Positions 18,716 through 29,691 are shown, counted from the stretch's first letter. The stretch: DNA of 64,000 nucleotides from Billgrantia kenyensis (GCF_013697085.1 NZ_JACEFT010000002.1:62001-126000), one strand, 5' to 3'. A program made the numbers and translations. The notes: generated by a model not told the origin, from the sequence alone.

Positions 18716-19381
18716 TCAATGGCGGCCTGGATTGGAATCGGTTCGCTCGACAATCAAGAGCTGACGGCCCTCAGGAGTGAACGGTACATCGAGAGCATGT
18801 CGCTCGCGTATGCTCATCCCGGGTTCCAGCGCGGCCGCTTCCTCCTCGGCTGCCGGCCCTTTCATGGCCAGCCAGTGTCCGCCGGACGCCAGCAGGTGAT
18901 CCGTCAGCCGCACGAAATCCGCCAGGCTGGCGAAGGCTCGCGAAATCACCTGGGCGTAACCTTGCGGCGGGCCGCCAAACGCCTCGACCCGAGCCTGGAC
19001 CGGCGTGACATTGGTCAGGCCGAGTTCCATCACGGCCTGCCGTTGGAAGCGGACCTTCTTGCCGTTGCTGTCGAGCAGTGTCACCGCAAGCCGAGGCTCG
19101 AGTATCGCCAGGACCAGCCCTGGAAAACCGGGGCCTGCCCCTGCATCGAGCAGCGGCCCATCGCCGACGAAGGGCAGCACGGCGGCGCTGTCGAGCAGGT
19201 GCCTGACCACCATCTCTTCCGGTGAGCGTATCGCGGTGAGGTTATAGGCGCGATTCCACTTGTGCAACAACGCAACCAGTCGCAGCAACTGTTCGCGGCG
19301 TCCGGCATCGATGCCGATCTGCAGTGCTGCCAGGCCCTCATCGAGACGTGCTTCCACCTCGGCCGTGATGGTTTCCCTCAT
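18716..19381 (-). CDS. rsmG: 16S rRNA (guanine527-N7)-methyltransferase RsmG
   Basis: 221 residues, standard size (GidB). The SAM-binding motif is [17 protein letters not shown] and the RsmG signature [14 protein letters not shown] is present. Methylates G527 of 16S rRNA in the decoding centre. Start ATG overlaps the mnmG stop (ATGA), indicating translational coupling. Confidence 0.97.
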   Translation of the reverse strand: MRETITAEVEARLDEGLAALQIGIDAGRREQLLRLVALLHKWNRAYNLTAIRSPEEMVVRHLLDSAAVLPFVGDGPLLDAGAGPGFPGLVLAILEPRLAVTLLDSNGKKVRFQRQAVMELGLTNVTPVQARVEAFGGPPQGYAQVISRAFASLADFVRLTDHLLASGGHWLAMKGPAAEEEAAALEPGMSIRERHALDVPFTPEGRQLLIVERTDSNPGRH

Positions 19382-21273
19382 CCGTTGGCCACCTTCGTAT
19401 CGTCGAGGAGTCGGCGTTTCTTCAAGTGAATCAAAAGAATAGACACCGCTGCGGGGGTCACACCGGAGATCCGTGAGGCCTGAGCCAGGGTATCGGGCCG
19501 CGCGTCGGCGAGCTTCTGGCGAATCTCGTGGGACAGCCCCTCGACCTGGGCATAGTCGAGATCCGCCGGCAACGGGGTGGCTTCGTGACGCTTGAGCTTG
19601 TCGATCTCGTCCTGCTGACGGTCGATGTAGCCCTGGTACTTGGCCTGGATCTGCACCTGCTCGGCCACCGCGTCGTCGTTCACCGGCTCGCCTGCGAGGT
19701 GTGCCACGTCGGCGTAGCCGAGTTCGGGCCGCTTGAGCAGGTCGAGCAGGCTGTATTCGCGGGTCAACGGTTTCCCGGTTTTCTCCTCGATGGCTGCGGC
19801 AGACACAGTCCCGGGATGGACCCAGCTGGCCTTGAGCCGGGCGCTCTCGCGCTCGATTGCCTCGCGCTTGACGCTGAATGCAGTCCAGCGCACGTCATCG
19901 ACCAGCCCCAGCTCACGGCCGGCCTCGGTGAGGCGCAGGTCGGCGTTATCCTCACGCAGCAGCAGGCGGTACTCGGCCCGCGAGGTGAACATGCGGTAGG
20001 GCTCTTTCGTCCCCAGGGTGATCAGGTCGTCGACCAGTACGCCGAGGTAGGCTTCGTCGCGCCGTGGCCACCATGCCTCGAGCCCCTTGGCGCGACGGGC
20101 GGCGTTTAGCCCGGCCAGCAGCCCCTGGGCACCGGCTTCCTCGTAGCCGGTGGTGCCGTTGATCTGACCGGCAAAGAATAGGTTGTGGATAAATTTGGTT
20201 TCCAACGAGTGCTTGAGGTCACGCGGGTCGAAGAAATCGTACTCGATGGCATAGCCGGGCCGGGTGATATGGGCGTTTTCCAGCCCCTTGATCGAGCGCA
20301 CCACCTCGAGCTGCACGTCGAAGGGGAGCGAAGTCGAGATCCCGTTGGGGTAGAGCTCATGAGTCTCCAGCCCCTCGGGTTCGATGAAGATCTGGTGACT
20401 TGCCTTGTCGGCGAAGCGGTGCACCTTGTCCTCGATCGACGGGCAATAGCGAGGCCCGACGCCCTCGATCACCCCGGAGTACATCGGCGAGCGGTCCAGG
20501 TTGGCGAAGATGATCTCGTGGGTACGCTCGTTGGTGTGGGCGATGTGGCAGCTCACCTGGCGTGGATGCATGTCACGACTGCCCAGGTACGACATCACCG
20601 GCGTCGGCGAATCGCCGGGCTGCTCCTCGAGCACGCTGAAATCGACGCTCTTGGCGTCCAGTCGTGGCGGTGTACCGGTCTTGAGTCGGTCGACCCGGAA
20701 GGGCAACGCGCGCAGCCGCTCGGCGAGGGCATTGGAAGGCGGGTCACCGGCGCGCCCACCGCGGCTCCGGTCGAGGCCGATGTGAATCACCCCGCCGAGG
20801 AAGGTGCCGGTACACAGCACCACGGTTTCGCTCAGGAAGCGAATTCCGGTTTCAGTCACTACCCCGTGCACGCTGTCACCATCGACGATCAGATCGCCGG
20901 CCGCCTGCTGGAAGATCGTCAGGTTCGGCTGGTTTTCCAGCATGCTGCGGATGGCGGCCTTGTAGCGCACGCGATCGGCCTGCGCTCGGGTGGCGCGAAC
21001 CGCCGGCCCCTTGCGGGCATTGAGTACGCGAAACTGAATGCCTCCCAGATCGGTGGCCAGGCCCATGGCACCGCCCAGTGCATCGATCTCCTTGACCAGA
21101 TGGCTCTTGCCGATCCCGCCAATGGCGGGATTGCAGGACATCTGGCCCAGGGTCTCGATGTTGTGGGTCAGCAGCAGGGTCTGACAGCCCATGCGGGCGG
21201 AGGCCAAGGCGGCTTCGGTTCCCGCATGGCCGCCGCCGATGACGATGACGTCAAAGCGGTCGGGATACTCCAA
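19378..21273 (-). CDS. mnmG: tRNA uridine-34 carboxymethylaminomethyl synthesis protein MnmG (GidA)
   Basis: 631 residues, typical. N-terminal FAD-binding motif [19 protein letters not shown], catalytic Cys pattern in [20 protein letters not shown], signature [11 protein letters not shown] and the second MnmG signature [11 protein letters not shown] are intact. With MnmE it adds cmnm5 to U34 of tRNAs. Normally adjacent to mnmE; here mnmE is about 25 kb away (46745-48121). A perfect DnaA box (20184-20192) lies within the gene and a box cluster is just upstream of its start. Confidence 0.98.
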   Translation of the reverse strand: MEYPDRFDVIVIGGGHAGTEAALASARMGCQTLLLTHNIETLGQMSCNPAIGGIGKSHLVKEIDALGGAMGLATDLGGIQFRVLNARKGPAVRATRAQADRVRYKAAIRSMLENQPNLTIFQQAAGDLIVDGDSVHGVVTETGIRFLSETVVLCTGTFLGGVIHIGLDRSRGGRAGDPPSNALAERLRALPFRVDRLKTGTPPRLDAKSVDFSVLEEQPGDSPTPVMSYLGSRDMHPRQVSCHIAHTNERTHEIIFANLDRSPMYSGVIEGVGPRYCPSIEDKVHRFADKASHQIFIEPEGLETHELYPNGISTSLPFDVQLEVVRSIKGLENAHITRPGYAIEYDFFDPRDLKHSLETKFIHNLFFAGQINGTTGYEEAGAQGLLAGLNAARRAKGLEAWWPRRDEAYLGVLVDDLITLGTKEPYRMFTSRAEYRLLLREDNADLRLTEAGRELGLVDDVRWTAFSVKREAIERESARLKASWVHPGTVSAAAIEEKTGKPLTREYSLLDLLKRPELGYADVAHLAGEPVNDDAVAEQVQIQAKYQGYIDRQQDEIDKLKRHEATPLPADLDYAQVEGLSHEIRQKLADARPDTLAQASRISGVTPAAVSILLIHLKKRRLLDDTKVANG

Positions 21274-21344
21274 GGTACACCTCGTTGCGCTTGCGCGCGG
21301 ATATTGCCTAAGGGATGAAAAACAGCCTGGCAGTATAAACCGCC

Positions 21345-21744
21345 TGTGGGTAAGCGTCAGGGGTTTTCCACACCGTGTCCGCCACGAGCCGCATCTTCAT
21401 TGGTCACTAAACAAAACAGAATGATTAAAAGAGAGAAGTTCTGTTGTGGTTGTGACTATTGGTGTGGACAAAAACAGTGGATAAGCCAGGAATTAGCTTT
21501 AATTCCAATGGGATGGATTGTTGATGCCTGTGGTAAGAAACGGCGGGCGAGCTGAGGGCGAACGGTGTCGAGGCTGTGGATGAAACCAGCCTTTTTCCAC
21601 AGAGCAAACGCTACACCGTTTTTCCACTGCCGGCTACCCGGCTTGTCACCATGGCTGTGAACAGCCGTGGTGAGCGAGCTCAGAGGCGCTCACTGCGCGG
21701 CCGGGAAGGGATTATAGGCACTAAGTGGAAAAATGTTATCCACA
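21345..21744. other. DnaA-box cluster upstream of mnmG (candidate origin region)
   Basis: The 540 bp between mnmG and erpA hold at least seven DnaA-box-like 9-mers: 21345-21353, 21463-21471, 21476-21484 and 21575-21583 on the minus strand; 21364-21372, 21593-21601 and 21736-21744 on the plus strand. The last is the perfect TTATCCACA; the others differ at one position. An AT-rich stretch (21405-21445) lies between boxes. gidA-adjacent origins are known in E. coli. No gene was found in this interval. Confidence 0.55.
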
Positions 21745-21753
21745 AGCAAAAAA

Positions 21754-21779
21754 AAGCCCTGTCGTGGCCGACAGGGCTT
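21754..21779 (-). terminator. Terminator of erpA
   Basis: AAGCCCTGTCG (21754-21764) pairs perfectly with CGACAGGGCTT (21769-21779), loop TGGC. In the minus direction it is followed by a run of eight T, 35 bp after the erpA stop. Confidence 0.9.
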
Positions 21780-21814
21780 GGAACAAGGCTGGTTGCGGTG
21801 GGGCAAGCCTGAAA

Positions 21815-22168
21815 TCACACCATGAAGGAGGCGCCGCAACCGCAGGTGGTCGTGGCGTTGGGGTTCTGGACCAGGAAGCGAGCTCCGGCCAAGCCTTCCT
21901 CATAATCGACGGTAGAGCCGACCAGGTACTGGTAGGAGAGTTCGTCGATTACCAGACCTACATCACCGAATTCGATGACGGTATCGTCCTCGCCGATGTC
22001 ATCGGCGAAGTCGAAGCCGTACTGGAACCCGGAGCAGCCACCGCCCGTCACGTAGACGCGCAGCTTGAGGTCGGGTTTGTTCTCCTCCGCAATCAGCGCC
22101 TGGAGCCGCTTCCTGGCGGCATCAGAGAGCATCATGGGAGTGGGAACGAAAGATTCTGCGCCGCTCAT
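21815..22168 (-). CDS. erpA: Iron-sulfur cluster insertion protein ErpA
   Basis: 117 residues from the ATG at 22168 (GGAGG six bases upstream; the ATG two codons earlier sits too close to it). A-type Fe-S carrier with the three conserved cysteines in [11 protein letters not shown] and TTCGCGASF. It delivers 4Fe-4S clusters to apoproteins, including isoprenoid and respiratory enzymes. Monocistronic, with its own terminator. Confidence 0.95.
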   Translation of the reverse strand: MSGAESFVPTPMMLSDAARKRLQALIAEENKPDLKLRVYVTGGGCSGFQYGFDFADDIGEDDTVIEFGDVGLVIDELSYQYLVGSTVDYEEGLAGARFLVQNPNATTTCGCGASFMV

Positions 22169-22272
22169 GGGCATCCTCCCGTGAGCCGAATGAATGAGTA
22201 ACAGTCGATTATCTTCAATTCCTAGCAAAAGGGTCAACTATTCAGGCGCCCCAATACTCCCGGGTGAAATCA

Positions 22273-23307
22273 TCAGGGCATCAGTGCAGGGGCGGCGAGT
22301 CCAAAATGCTCGTCGAATCCGAACATCAGGTTGAGGTTCTGCACCGCCTGGCCGGAAGCGCCCTTGACCAGGTTGTCGATCACCGAGAGCACCACCACGG
22401 TGTCGCCGTTGCCGGGGCGATGCACGGCCAGGCGGCAGACGTTGGCGCCCTTGACGCTGCGCGTCTCGGGGTGGCTGCCGGCGGGCATCACGTCGACGAA
22501 GGGCTCGTCGGCGAAGCGTTGCTCGAACAGCGCCTGTAGATCGCCGGGCTCGCCGGTCAAGCGCCCGTAAAGAGTGGCGTGAATGCCGCGAATCATCGGT
22601 GTCAGGTGCGGCACGAAGGTCAGGCCCACCGGCCCACGGGCCGCATCGCGAAGGCCCTGACTGATTTCCGGCAGGTGGCGGTGTCCGCTGGCGCCGTAGG
22701 CCTTCATCGATTCGCTGGCTTCGGCCAGCAGCGAGGGCACCTTGGCGCCGCGGCCGGCGCCGGTGACGCCCGACTTGCAGTCGGCGATGATGTGGTCGGC
22801 ATCGATCAGGCCGGCTTCCAGCAGCGGCAGCAGACCCAGCTGGACCGCGGTGGGGTAGCAGCCGGGTACGGCAATGAGCTGCGCCTGGCGAATGCGCTCG
22901 CGGTGCATCTCGGGTAGACCGTAGACGGCTTGTTCGAGCAGCTCTGGGGCACCGTGAGGCTGGCCGTACCACTCGGCCCACTCCTTGGCGTCACGCAGGC
23001 GGAAGTCGGCAGAGAGGTCAATGATCCGAGTCCCTTTTTCCAGCAGCTCGCCGGCCAGGGCATGGGCGACGCCGTGCGGGGTAGCGAAAAATACTGCATC
23101 GCAGGCGCCCAGTCGGTTGGCGTCGGGTTCGCTGAAAGCCAGGCTGTCGTAGTGACCGCGAAGGCTGGGGTACATCTCGCTGACGCCCATGCCGGCCTCG
23201 GAGCGCGAGGTGATCGCCTCGACTTCGACTTCGGGGTGCTGGGCCAGCAGCCTGAGCAGTTCGACGCCGGTATACCCGGTGCCGCCGACGATTCCGACCT
23301 TGATCAC
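22273..23307 (-). CDS. argC: N-acetyl-gamma-glutamyl-phosphate reductase ArgC
   Basis: 344 residues from the GTG at 23307 (GGAGGA about nine bases upstream). NADP-binding motif [17 protein letters not shown] at the start, catalytic Cys in [17 protein letters not shown], and conserved GSGRGAK-like segment [10 protein letters not shown]. Third step of arginine biosynthesis. Neighbours erpA (same strand) and the divergent ClC gene are a common gammaproteobacterial arrangement. Confidence 0.97.
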   Translation of the reverse strand: MIKVGIVGGTGYTGVELLRLLAQHPEVEVEAITSRSEAGMGVSEMYPSLRGHYDSLAFSEPDANRLGACDAVFFATPHGVAHALAGELLEKGTRIIDLSADFRLRDAKEWAEWYGQPHGAPELLEQAVYGLPEMHRERIRQAQLIAVPGCYPTAVQLGLLPLLEAGLIDADHIIADCKSGVTGAGRGAKVPSLLAEASESMKAYGASGHRHLPEISQGLRDAARGPVGLTFVPHLTPMIRGIHATLYGRLTGEPGDLQALFEQRFADEPFVDVMPAGSHPETRSVKGANVCRLAVHRPGNGDTVVVLSVIDNLVKGASGQAVQNLNLMFGFDEHFGLAAPALMP

Positions 23308-23450
23308 TATGCGACTCCTCCAAAGTTTGCCAGGCAGGGTATGGGTCCGCCAACGGGACCGTCCCTTCCGGATATGATACACAAGAGAGGGGGTGGCGAC
23401 CCAAACGCCATGCCATCGTGATCAAGCCAACGGACCCACAGGAAATTGCC

Positions 23451-25208
23451 GTGCCACGCTTCACGCTTTTTACCTTCAGCCTGGAGGGTTTTCGTCGCAA
23501 GCTGGCCAGCGTCGATGCCTTGCCCCAACTATGCGTATTGGGCGTGGTATCGGGGCTGCTTACCGGTGCCGTGATGGTTGCCTTTCGGCTGTTGCTGGAG
23601 CTGGGGGGCGTGCTGTTCATGCCCGGCGGAGATCATGAAGCCTTCGAGGGGCTGCCGCCGTTGGTGCGCTCGAGCCTGCCGCTGCTGGCCGTTGCCATCA
23701 TCGGCGTCTTCCTCTGGCGGCAGCCGGCTGCCGCGCGCAAACTGGGTGTCGCTCATGTCATCGAGCGCCTTACCTATCATCAAGGCCGCTTTCCGCTGCG
23801 TAACTGGATCAACCAGTGGTGGGTCGGGGTAGTCTCGGTGCTGGGCGGGCTTTCCGCCGGCCGCGAGGGTCCGGCGATCCACCTTGGCGCCGCTGCCGCC
23901 AGTGGTCTGGGTCAGCGGCTGCGACTGCCGCATAACAGCTTGCGGGTGCTGGTGGCCTGCGGCACGGCGGCGGGTATCTCGGCCTCGTTCAATACACCCA
24001 TTGCCGGCGTCATCTTCGCCATGGAAGTGGTGATGATGGAGTACACCATTGCCGGTTTCATGCCGGTGATCCTGGCCTCCACCATGGGGGCGCTGGTGGC
24101 GATGCTGGTCTATGGCTCCGAGCCGGCGTTCCAGGTGCCCAGCGTCAGCCTCGGCTCGCTGATGGAGCTGCCGTGGATCGTGGTCACGGCGCTGTTCATC
24201 GGGCTGCTGGCGGGGCTGTTCATCCATGTGGCGCAAAGCGAGCGGATCCGTGGTCTGCCGGTGGTACTGCGCCTGGCGCTGGTGGCTATCGCCACCGCGG
24301 CGGTGGCATGGTGGTATCCCGAAGTCCAGGGTATCGGCTATGACAGCATAGAGGCAGCACTGGTGGGTAACCTGGCCGCTGAAGTCTTGCTGGCTCTGGT
24401 GGTGGCCAAGCTGCTGCTTACGGCAATGACCGTTGCCAGCGGCATTCCCATTGGCATCATCGGTCCGGTACTGGTGGTCGGGGCGGCGGCTGGTGCGTTG
24501 GCGGAGCTGGTGGGCGTCAGGCTGTTTCCCCAGCTCGATGCCGAGCCCGGCTTCTATGCCATGCTCGGCATGGCCGCGATGATGGGGGCGGTGCTGCAGG
24601 CTCCCCTGGCGGCGCTGATGGCCCTGCTGGAGCTGACCCACAACCCCAACATCATCCTGCCGGGCATGCTGGCCGTGGTGGTATCGGGGCTCACTACGCG
24701 CCAGCTGTGCCGCTGCGACGGTTTTTTTATCAGCGTCACCCGCCACGGGCTGCATCCCCTGCAGCAGCCTCTGATGCAGGCGCTGTCACGGATCTCCGTG
24801 CCGGCGGTGATGGAGCGCAGCTTCATCACCACCTCGCGCATGGTGACCCGCGATCAGGCCTGGACGCTGCTGGATGCCAGACCGAGCTGGATCCTGATCC
24901 TGCGCTCCAGCGATGACAAGCCTACCCTGGCGCTCAAGGCGGCGGACCTGGCCCGCGCCCTTGTCGCGGAAGGAGACGAGGCGTTGATCGAAGGCGAAGA
25001 GAGGTTGATCGACCTGCTCGAGGTGCCGGGTCTGCGTCTGGAGATGGCGCCGATCCACCTGCAAGCGACGCTTTCGGAAGCGTTTGAACGACTCAACGAT
25101 CAGGCCGTCGACGCGCTGTACGTCGAGCATGGTCGCTCGCCGAAGCCTCAGCGGATTTCCGGTATCATCACGCGCGGTGCCATCGAGCGCTACTATTCGC
25201 TGAAGTAA
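23451..25208 (+). CDS. ClC-family chloride channel/transporter with CBS domains
   Basis: About 585 residues from a GTG at 23451 (AGGA upstream; a GTG at 23418 is in frame). Ten or more membrane helices; the gating-Glu motif GREGPAIHLGAA (about 125) and the second filter segment GIPIGIIGPVLVVG (about 335) are present. The usual first filter motif GSGIP is replaced by LGVAHVIERL, so the central Ser ligand is missing. The C-terminal 130 residues form a CBS-type pair (VMERSFITTSRMVTRDQ ... RISGIITRGAIERYY). Anion transport or Cl-/H+ exchange in the inner membrane is likely; selectivity is uncertain because of the altered filter. Confidence 0.88.
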   Translation: MPRFTLFTFSLEGFRRKLASVDALPQLCVLGVVSGLLTGAVMVAFRLLLELGGVLFMPGGDHEAFEGLPPLVRSSLPLLAVAIIGVFLWRQPAAARKLGVAHVIERLTYHQGRFPLRNWINQWWVGVVSVLGGLSAGREGPAIHLGAAAASGLGQRLRLPHNSLRVLVACGTAAGISASFNTPIAGVIFAMEVVMMEYTIAGFMPVILASTMGALVAMLVYGSEPAFQVPSVSLGSLMELPWIVVTALFIGLLAGLFIHVAQSERIRGLPVVLRLALVAIATAAVAWWYPEVQGIGYDSIEAALVGNLAAEVLLALVVAKLLLTAMTVASGIPIGIIGPVLVVGAAAGALAELVGVRLFPQLDAEPGFYAMLGMAAMMGAVLQAPLAALMALLELTHNPNIILPGMLAVVVSGLTTRQLCRCDGFFISVTRHGLHPLQQPLMQALSRISVPAVMERSFITTSRMVTRDQAWTLLDARPSWILILRSSDDKPTLALKAADLARALVAEGDEALIEGEERLIDLLEVPGLRLEMAPIHLQATLSEAFERLNDQAVDALYVEHGRSPKPQRISGIITRGAIERYYSLK

Positions 25209-25269
25209 TTTGCTCAAGGGACCGGCCCACGATCAGGTCGAGTCGCCTTTCTTCTCCTGAGGAGACTGC

Positions 25270-25701
25270 ATGTATCTCTGGATCAAGGCCCTGCATATCG
25301 TCGCCGTAGTGACCTGGTTTGCGGCGCTGTTCTACCTGCCGCGTCTTTACGTTTACCATGCCATGGCACGCGACAAGGGGGAGCAGCAGGCCATCGATTA
25401 CTTCAAGGTGATGGAGCGCAAGCTCTATCGCGGCATCATGACCCCGTCGATGATCGCGGTACTGGTGTTCGGCATCTGGCTGCTTTACCTGATGCCGCAC
25501 TGGCTCGGGATGGGCTGGATGCACGTCAAGCTGCTGCTGGTCGTGCTGCTGGTGGCCTATCACCATGTCTGCCTGGTCTACCTCAAGCAATTCGCCGATG
25601 ACCGCTGTCGTCGCAGCCACGTCTTCTTTCGCTGGTTCAATGAAATGCCGGTAATCGCGCTGCTTGCCATCGTTATCCTCGCTGTGCTCAAGCCGTTTTG
25701 A
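25270..25701 (+). CDS. hemJ: Protoporphyrinogen IX oxidase HemJ
   Basis: 143 residues with four membrane helices. The start [20 protein letters not shown] contains the conserved His, and the conserved Lys is in [11 protein letters not shown]; the Arg/Asp-rich loop [17 protein letters not shown] is typical. HemJ oxidises protoporphyrinogen IX in the inner membrane. AGGAG precedes the ATG. Its stop overlaps the start region of thiD-hemL, so three heme/thiamine genes are coupled. Confidence 0.93.
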   Translation: MYLWIKALHIVAVVTWFAALFYLPRLYVYHAMARDKGEQQAIDYFKVMERKLYRGIMTPSMIAVLVFGIWLLYLMPHWLGMGWMHVKLLLVVLLVAYHHVCLVYLKQFADDRCRRSHVFFRWFNEMPVIALLAIVILAVLKPF

Positions 25702-25703
25702 CC

Positions 25704-27974
25704 ATGCCAAGCGATACTCAACGACAGTTCCCGGTAGTGCTGGTGCTGGCCGGGCACGATCCCACGGGAGGCGCAGGCATCCTTGCCGACAGCGAGGCTG
25801 TGGCGGCCTGCGGAGGTTGGGCGCTGACAGTGCCAACGGCGCTGACGGTTCAGGATTGTGAAAATGTCCACCGAGTGGTGCCGGTGCCTGTCGAGACGCT
25901 ACGCGAAATGGCAGCGCGGCTGTCGGGATTTCGCCTGGCGGCAATCAAGGTCGGGCTGGTAACCAGCCGGGAGTCCCTCGATGCGGTGGTCGATATCATT
26001 CGGGCGCATCCGGGCATACCGGTGGTCGTCGACCCGGTGCTCAAGGCAGGTGGCGGCAAGGAGTTATCCACAAATGCACTGAGGGAAGCCTACCGATCTC
26101 GGCTGCTTCCCCTTGTGGATATCCTGACACCTAATCGGCTCGAGCTGGCGCGCCTCGCCGGGGATGATGCGCAGAATGACAGCGAGCGTGTCAGGCGGCT
26201 GATGACCTACGGCTGCAAGGCCATACTGGTGACGGGCAGCGATGATCCGGAAACAGAGGTTCCTGAGGATGTCGTCGAGGTGGTGCTTTATCAAGGCGAA
26301 GATCGTCTTGCCTGGCGCTGGCCGCGGCTTCAAGGCAGCTATCACGGCTCGGGATGTACTCTCGCTTCAGCGCTGGCAGCGCGACTCGCTGCCGGTGAGC
26401 TGCTCCACAAGGCCTGCGTGCAGGCCCAGCGCTTCACCTGGAACGCTCTGGAAGCCGCCTGGCAGCCAGGCATCGGCCAGGCCTTGCCCTGCCGCTGGCT
26501 GCGCGGAGGCGGACAGCCTGATGGTGAACCGGGCGTGACCCGAGGCGGGACGATAAGCGAAGATCACCGTATCTTCACTAGCGACTCCAAGGTTATCCAA
26601 GAAGTTATCCACAGACCGGGCCGGATGAGCCTGGCAGCTCCCATGACGGGTTCAACTCATATTCGTGACAGCAAAGAGGCTCACATGACCACTTCCGCAA
26701 CGCTCTTCGAACAGGCCTGCCGCCATATCCCCGGTGGCGTCAACTCACCGGTGCGTGCCTTCAAGGGCTTGCACCGGCCGCCGGTATTCATCGAGCGTGC
26801 CCAGGGTGCCTACCTGTTCGACGTGGAAGGCAAGCGCTATGTCGATTATGTCGGCTCCTGGGGTCCGATGATCACCGGCCACGCCGACCCCGATGTCCTG
26901 GGTGCCGTACGCGGTCGGCTCGACCATGGTCTCTCCTTTGGCACGCCGACGGCGATCGAGACCACCATGGCCGACCTCATCTGCAAGATGATTCCGACGA
27001 TCGAGCTGGTGCGCATGGTCAACTCCGGGACCGAGGCCACCATGTCGGCGATTCGCCTGGCGCGTGGTTTCACCGGGCGTGACAAGATCGTCAAGTTCGA
27101 GGGCAACTACCACGGTCACTCCGACTCGCTGCTGGTCAAGGCCGGCTCCGGTGCCCTGACCCATGGCGAACCAAGCTCACCCGGGGTGCCGGCGTCACTG
27201 GCCGAGCACACCATTACCCTGTCGTACAATGATCTCGATGCCGTGGAGGCCTGCTTCGAAGAGATCGGCAGCGAGATTGCCTGCATCATTGTCGAACCGG
27301 TGGCGGGCAATATGAACTGCATTCCCCCGCAGCCCGGATTTCTCGAGTGTCTGAGGCAGGTTTGCACCGAGCACGGCAGTGTGCTGATCTTTGATGAGGT
27401 GATGACCGGTTTTCGCGTTGCCATGGGGGGCGCCCAGGCCCATTACGGCATCGAGCCCGACCTGACCTGCCTGGGCAAGATCGTCGGTGGCGGCATGCCG
27501 GTCGGGGCCTTCGGCGGCAAGCGCGAGATCATGGAGCAGATCTCGCCGCTGGGGCCGGTCTATCAGGCGGGAACCTTGTCGGGTAACCCGCTGGCCATGG
27601 CTGCGGGCATCGCCCTGCTGACCAAGCTGCGTGAGCCCGGCTTCCATGATGCCTTGGCGCAACGCGTGGAGACGCTCTGTCATGGGCTGCAGGAGCGTGC
27701 CGATGCAGCCGGCGTGGACATGTTCACCCAGCGCGCCGGAGGCATGTTCGGGCTGTTCTTCACCGGGCAATCTCGGGTCGACAACTTTGCCCAGGCTACG
27801 GCCTGTGACGCCGATGCCTTCCGTCGTTTCTTTGCGGCGATGCTGGACGAGGGCGTCTACCTGGCGCCTTCGGCGTATGAGGCAGGCTTCATGTCGAGTG
27901 CCCATACGCCGGAAGACATTCAACTGACGCTGGACGCTGCCGAAAAGGCCTTTGGCCAACTGCACCAGCCTTGA
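25704..27974 (+). CDS. thiD: ThiD (HMP/HMP-P kinase) in one open frame with HemL
   Basis: The first 265 residues are hydroxymethylpyrimidine/phosphomethylpyrimidine kinase: [18 protein letters not shown] at the start, [11 protein letters not shown], and the C-terminal anion-hole motif [17 protein letters not shown]. ThiD makes HMP pyrophosphate for thiamine synthesis. No stop codon occurs after the kinase domain; the frame continues through about 65 residues of unconserved sequence straight into hemL, giving a potential 756-residue protein. hemL keeps its own ribosome-binding site and ATG at 26685, so both a fusion and a separate HemL could be made. ATG 25704 follows the hemJ stop closely. 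Two perfect DnaA boxes lie inside (26064, 26605). Confidence 0.8.
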   Translation: MPSDTQRQFPVVLVLAGHDPTGGAGILADSEAVAACGGWALTVPTALTVQDCENVHRVVPVPVETLREMAARLSGFRLAAIKVGLVTSRESLDAVVDIIRAHPGIPVVVDPVLKAGGGKELSTNALREAYRSRLLPLVDILTPNRLELARLAGDDAQNDSERVRRLMTYGCKAILVTGSDDPETEVPEDVVEVVLYQGEDRLAWRWPRLQGSYHGSGCTLASALAARLAAGELLHKACVQAQRFTWNALEAAWQPGIGQALPCRWLRGGGQPDGEPGVTRGGTISEDHRIFTSDSKVIQEVIHRPGRMSLAAPMTGSTHIRDSKEAHMTTSATLFEQACRHIPGGVNSPVRAFKGLHRPPVFIERAQGAYLFDVEGKRYVDYVGSWGPMITGHADPDVLGAVRGRLDHGLSFGTPTAIETTMADLICKMIPTIELVRMVNSGTEATMSAIRLARGFTGRDKIVKFEGNYHGHSDSLLVKAGSGALTHGEPSSPGVPASLAEHTITLSYNDLDAVEACFEEIGSEIACIIVEPVAGNMNCIPPQPGFLECLRQVCTEHGSVLIFDEVMTGFRVAMGGAQAHYGIEPDLTCLGKIVGGGMPVGAFGGKREIMEQISPLGPVYQAGTLSGNPLAMAAGIALLTKLREPGFHDALAQRVETLCHGLQERADAAGVDMFTQRAGGMFGLFFTGQSRVDNFAQATACDADAFRRFFAAMLDEGVYLAPSAYEAGFMSSAHTPEDIQLTLDAAEKAFGQLHQP
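26685..27974 (+). CDS. hemL: Glutamate-1-semialdehyde 2,1-aminomutase HemL
   Basis: 429 residues from the ATG at 26685, preceded by AGAGG at five bases. Begins [23 protein letters not shown]-dependent class III fold with [16 protein letters not shown], the Asp of [11 protein letters not shown] and the Schiff-base Lys in [18 protein letters not shown]. Converts glutamate-1-semialdehyde to 5-aminolevulinate in the C5 heme pathway. Length matches the family exactly, which supports this start even though the upstream thiD frame runs through it. Confidence 0.96.
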   Translation: MTTSATLFEQACRHIPGGVNSPVRAFKGLHRPPVFIERAQGAYLFDVEGKRYVDYVGSWGPMITGHADPDVLGAVRGRLDHGLSFGTPTAIETTMADLICKMIPTIELVRMVNSGTEATMSAIRLARGFTGRDKIVKFEGNYHGHSDSLLVKAGSGALTHGEPSSPGVPASLAEHTITLSYNDLDAVEACFEEIGSEIACIIVEPVAGNMNCIPPQPGFLECLRQVCTEHGSVLIFDEVMTGFRVAMGGAQAHYGIEPDLTCLGKIVGGGMPVGAFGGKREIMEQISPLGPVYQAGTLSGNPLAMAAGIALLTKLREPGFHDALAQRVETLCHGLQERADAAGVDMFTQRAGGMFGLFFTGQSRVDNFAQATACDADAFRRFFAAMLDEGVYLAPSAYEAGFMSSAHTPEDIQLTLDAAEKAFGQLHQP

Positions 27975-28002
27975 CGAGGCTCAACCGCCAACAGGAGTGA
28001 TC

Positions 28003-29241
28003 ATGGACGCCACTTCAGCAACTTGCACGAGCGCTTCTTCCACCGCCCTGGGCCTGGATGAACTGATCGATTCATTGGTGGCGTCCCACCGCTCCTTCGT
28101 CGACGAGCTGCCTTGTTCAGGCAGCTCGGGCTGCCTGGCCTCCACCCGGGGCCTGGTCGTCGATGAGATAGGCGAGCTCGACTCGCGCCTGACTGGCGAG
28201 GAGGATCGCAAGCGCTTGTCCCTTCTGGAGGACTGGTTGGAACAGGAAATGGTGCGCCTCGCACCCTGGTTCGAGGAGCGCGGTGAGCCTTGCCCCAGTT
28301 GGGTCGTGGGGCGCCCGGTGGTACCGCTGTGTGATCGTCAGCGCCTCGTCATGCCCAGTGCCCTTGACCTCGATCCCGGGGATCCGCTGGCCAAACGCTG
28401 CCTCGACCCTGGGTTCGACGTGGTGTCGCTACTGGTGGGACTCTACGTGCGTGATGAGACACGCCTGGCGCACTATGCGTGGGATCGTTACCTGCGCCTG
28501 TCAGGCGACTACTCTCTCTCCCGGCTCATCTCGGTGTTCGCCGTCTGCCGCTGCCTGGCCGGTGCACGCCGTGCCCTGCAGCGCTGGGAGTCCGAGCGCG
28601 GCACCTCCTTTCGCCTGGCCGAGGTCATGACGGAGTGTCGACGCTATCTCGACCTGGCCGAACGGGTCTCAAATTTCCGCTTCCCACCGCTGATCATTGG
28701 CGTTGGGGTATCGGGCAGCGGCAAGAGTCGCTTCATGGCCGAACTTGTCGAGCGGCTGGGGGCCGTGCGACTTTGCTCCGACGCCGAGCGGCGCCGGCTC
28801 TTTGGAATTCATACACAGGCAGTCGAACCGGAAGCGCCTGTGGATATCTTTGGTGCAGAGGCCACCAAGCAGACCTATCGCTGCCTGGCCAATCTAGCCG
28901 GCGTGCTGCTCAATGCGGGTATTCCCACTTGTATCGATGCTACCTGTCTGACACGGGAGCAGCGCCAGCTGCTGCGCCAGCAGGGCGAGGCCCGAGGGTT
29001 GCCTGTTCTGATCGTCAGCTTCGAGGCCGATGATAGGACCCTCGAGGCGCGCATCGTCAAGCGGGCCAGGCGACAGGGCATGGAACCTGCTGCAAGCCTT
29101 GCCGTGCTGAACCGCCAGTGTTCCCAGTTCGAGGACTTCAGCGACGAGGAGCGTCGGCACCTGCTGCGCCTCGATACCACCGCTGAGAATGCCACCGACA
29201 CCCTGGCCTTGTTGATTCAGCAGCGCGTGTTTGTTCCCTGA
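28003..29241 (+). CDS. P-loop kinase-like protein with APH-like N-terminal region
   Basis: 412 residues from the ATG at 28003 (AGGAG seven bases upstream). The C-terminal half is an AAA_33/zeta-type P-loop kinase domain: LIIGVGVSGSGKSRFMAELV (about 227-246), then CIDATCLTREQRQLL and a lid-like REARIVKRARRQG-type segment (EARIVKRARRQG). The N-terminal half (about 15-215) is helical and resembles the degenerate phosphotransferase part of two-domain proteins in this family, with no clear catalytic motif seen. Soluble. 28 bp after hemL, so probably the last gene of the hemJ-thiD-hemL transcript. Substrate unknown. Confidence 0.65.
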   Translation: MDATSATCTSASSTALGLDELIDSLVASHRSFVDELPCSGSSGCLASTRGLVVDEIGELDSRLTGEEDRKRLSLLEDWLEQEMVRLAPWFEERGEPCPSWVVGRPVVPLCDRQRLVMPSALDLDPGDPLAKRCLDPGFDVVSLLVGLYVRDETRLAHYAWDRYLRLSGDYSLSRLISVFAVCRCLAGARRALQRWESERGTSFRLAEVMTECRRYLDLAERVSNFRFPPLIIGVGVSGSGKSRFMAELVERLGAVRLCSDAERRRLFGIHTQAVEPEAPVDIFGAEATKQTYRCLANLAGVLLNAGIPTCIDATCLTREQRQLLRQQGEARGLPVLIVSFEADDRTLEARIVKRARRQGMEPAASLAVLNRQCSQFEDFSDEERRHLLRLDTTAENATDTLALLIQQRVFVP

Positions 29242-29526
29242 ACACTTCATTGCCTCGTCACATTCGAGCCAGAACGGTGTGTCTCATAGTGGCTATACCG
29301 GCTCTGCCAAATGATGTGTTACACATTAGAGACAGATGGGATCTTTATAAGTCATCGAAATCATTGTCTCTTTTTTGTCGACTGACAAGGAAAAAACATG
29401 CTGTAAATGTGGCGATACTTTTCCTTTCCTTTTTTGCCCTTTTTCTTTTCCTATTGTTACAAAATCTATGATTCCTTCCTCTAGTGGCGTCTGCAATTCA
29501 TTGTAAATTATATAAATATTAGATGA
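29242..29526. other. AT-rich non-coding stretch, left boundary of the amyloid locus
   Basis: No gene was found from 29242 to 29691. The DNA drops abruptly in GC content and contains a long pyrimidine-rich run (about 29410-29460). The right part holds a sigma54 promoter (separate entry) and about 140 nt of leader. No terminator with a clear stem was recognised for the upstream gene. Confidence 0.6.
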
Positions 29527-29543
29527 TTGGCACAAACACTGCC
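29527..29543 (+). promoter_or_regulatory. Sigma54 (-24/-12) promoter candidate, cluster 1
   Basis: TTGGCAC followed by AAACA and CTGCC: the invariant GG (29529-29530) and GC (29541-29542) are separated by exactly ten bases, as sigma54 holoenzyme requires. It lies about 150 bp upstream of the Gly-rich protein gene. Two sigma54 activators are encoded in the same locus. Confidence 0.65.
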
Positions 29544-29691
29544 ATATCCATTGTGACCGTTATGCTTCGCTTATCGTCAGGAAAGGGGTGGTAGAAAAGA
29601 AGGAATTTCCTGGCCACATTCCGGCGATAACTGTGAGACATCAAGGGTCATTCTCTGGAATAAATCATCATGCATGATTAGGGAGAAGGAC

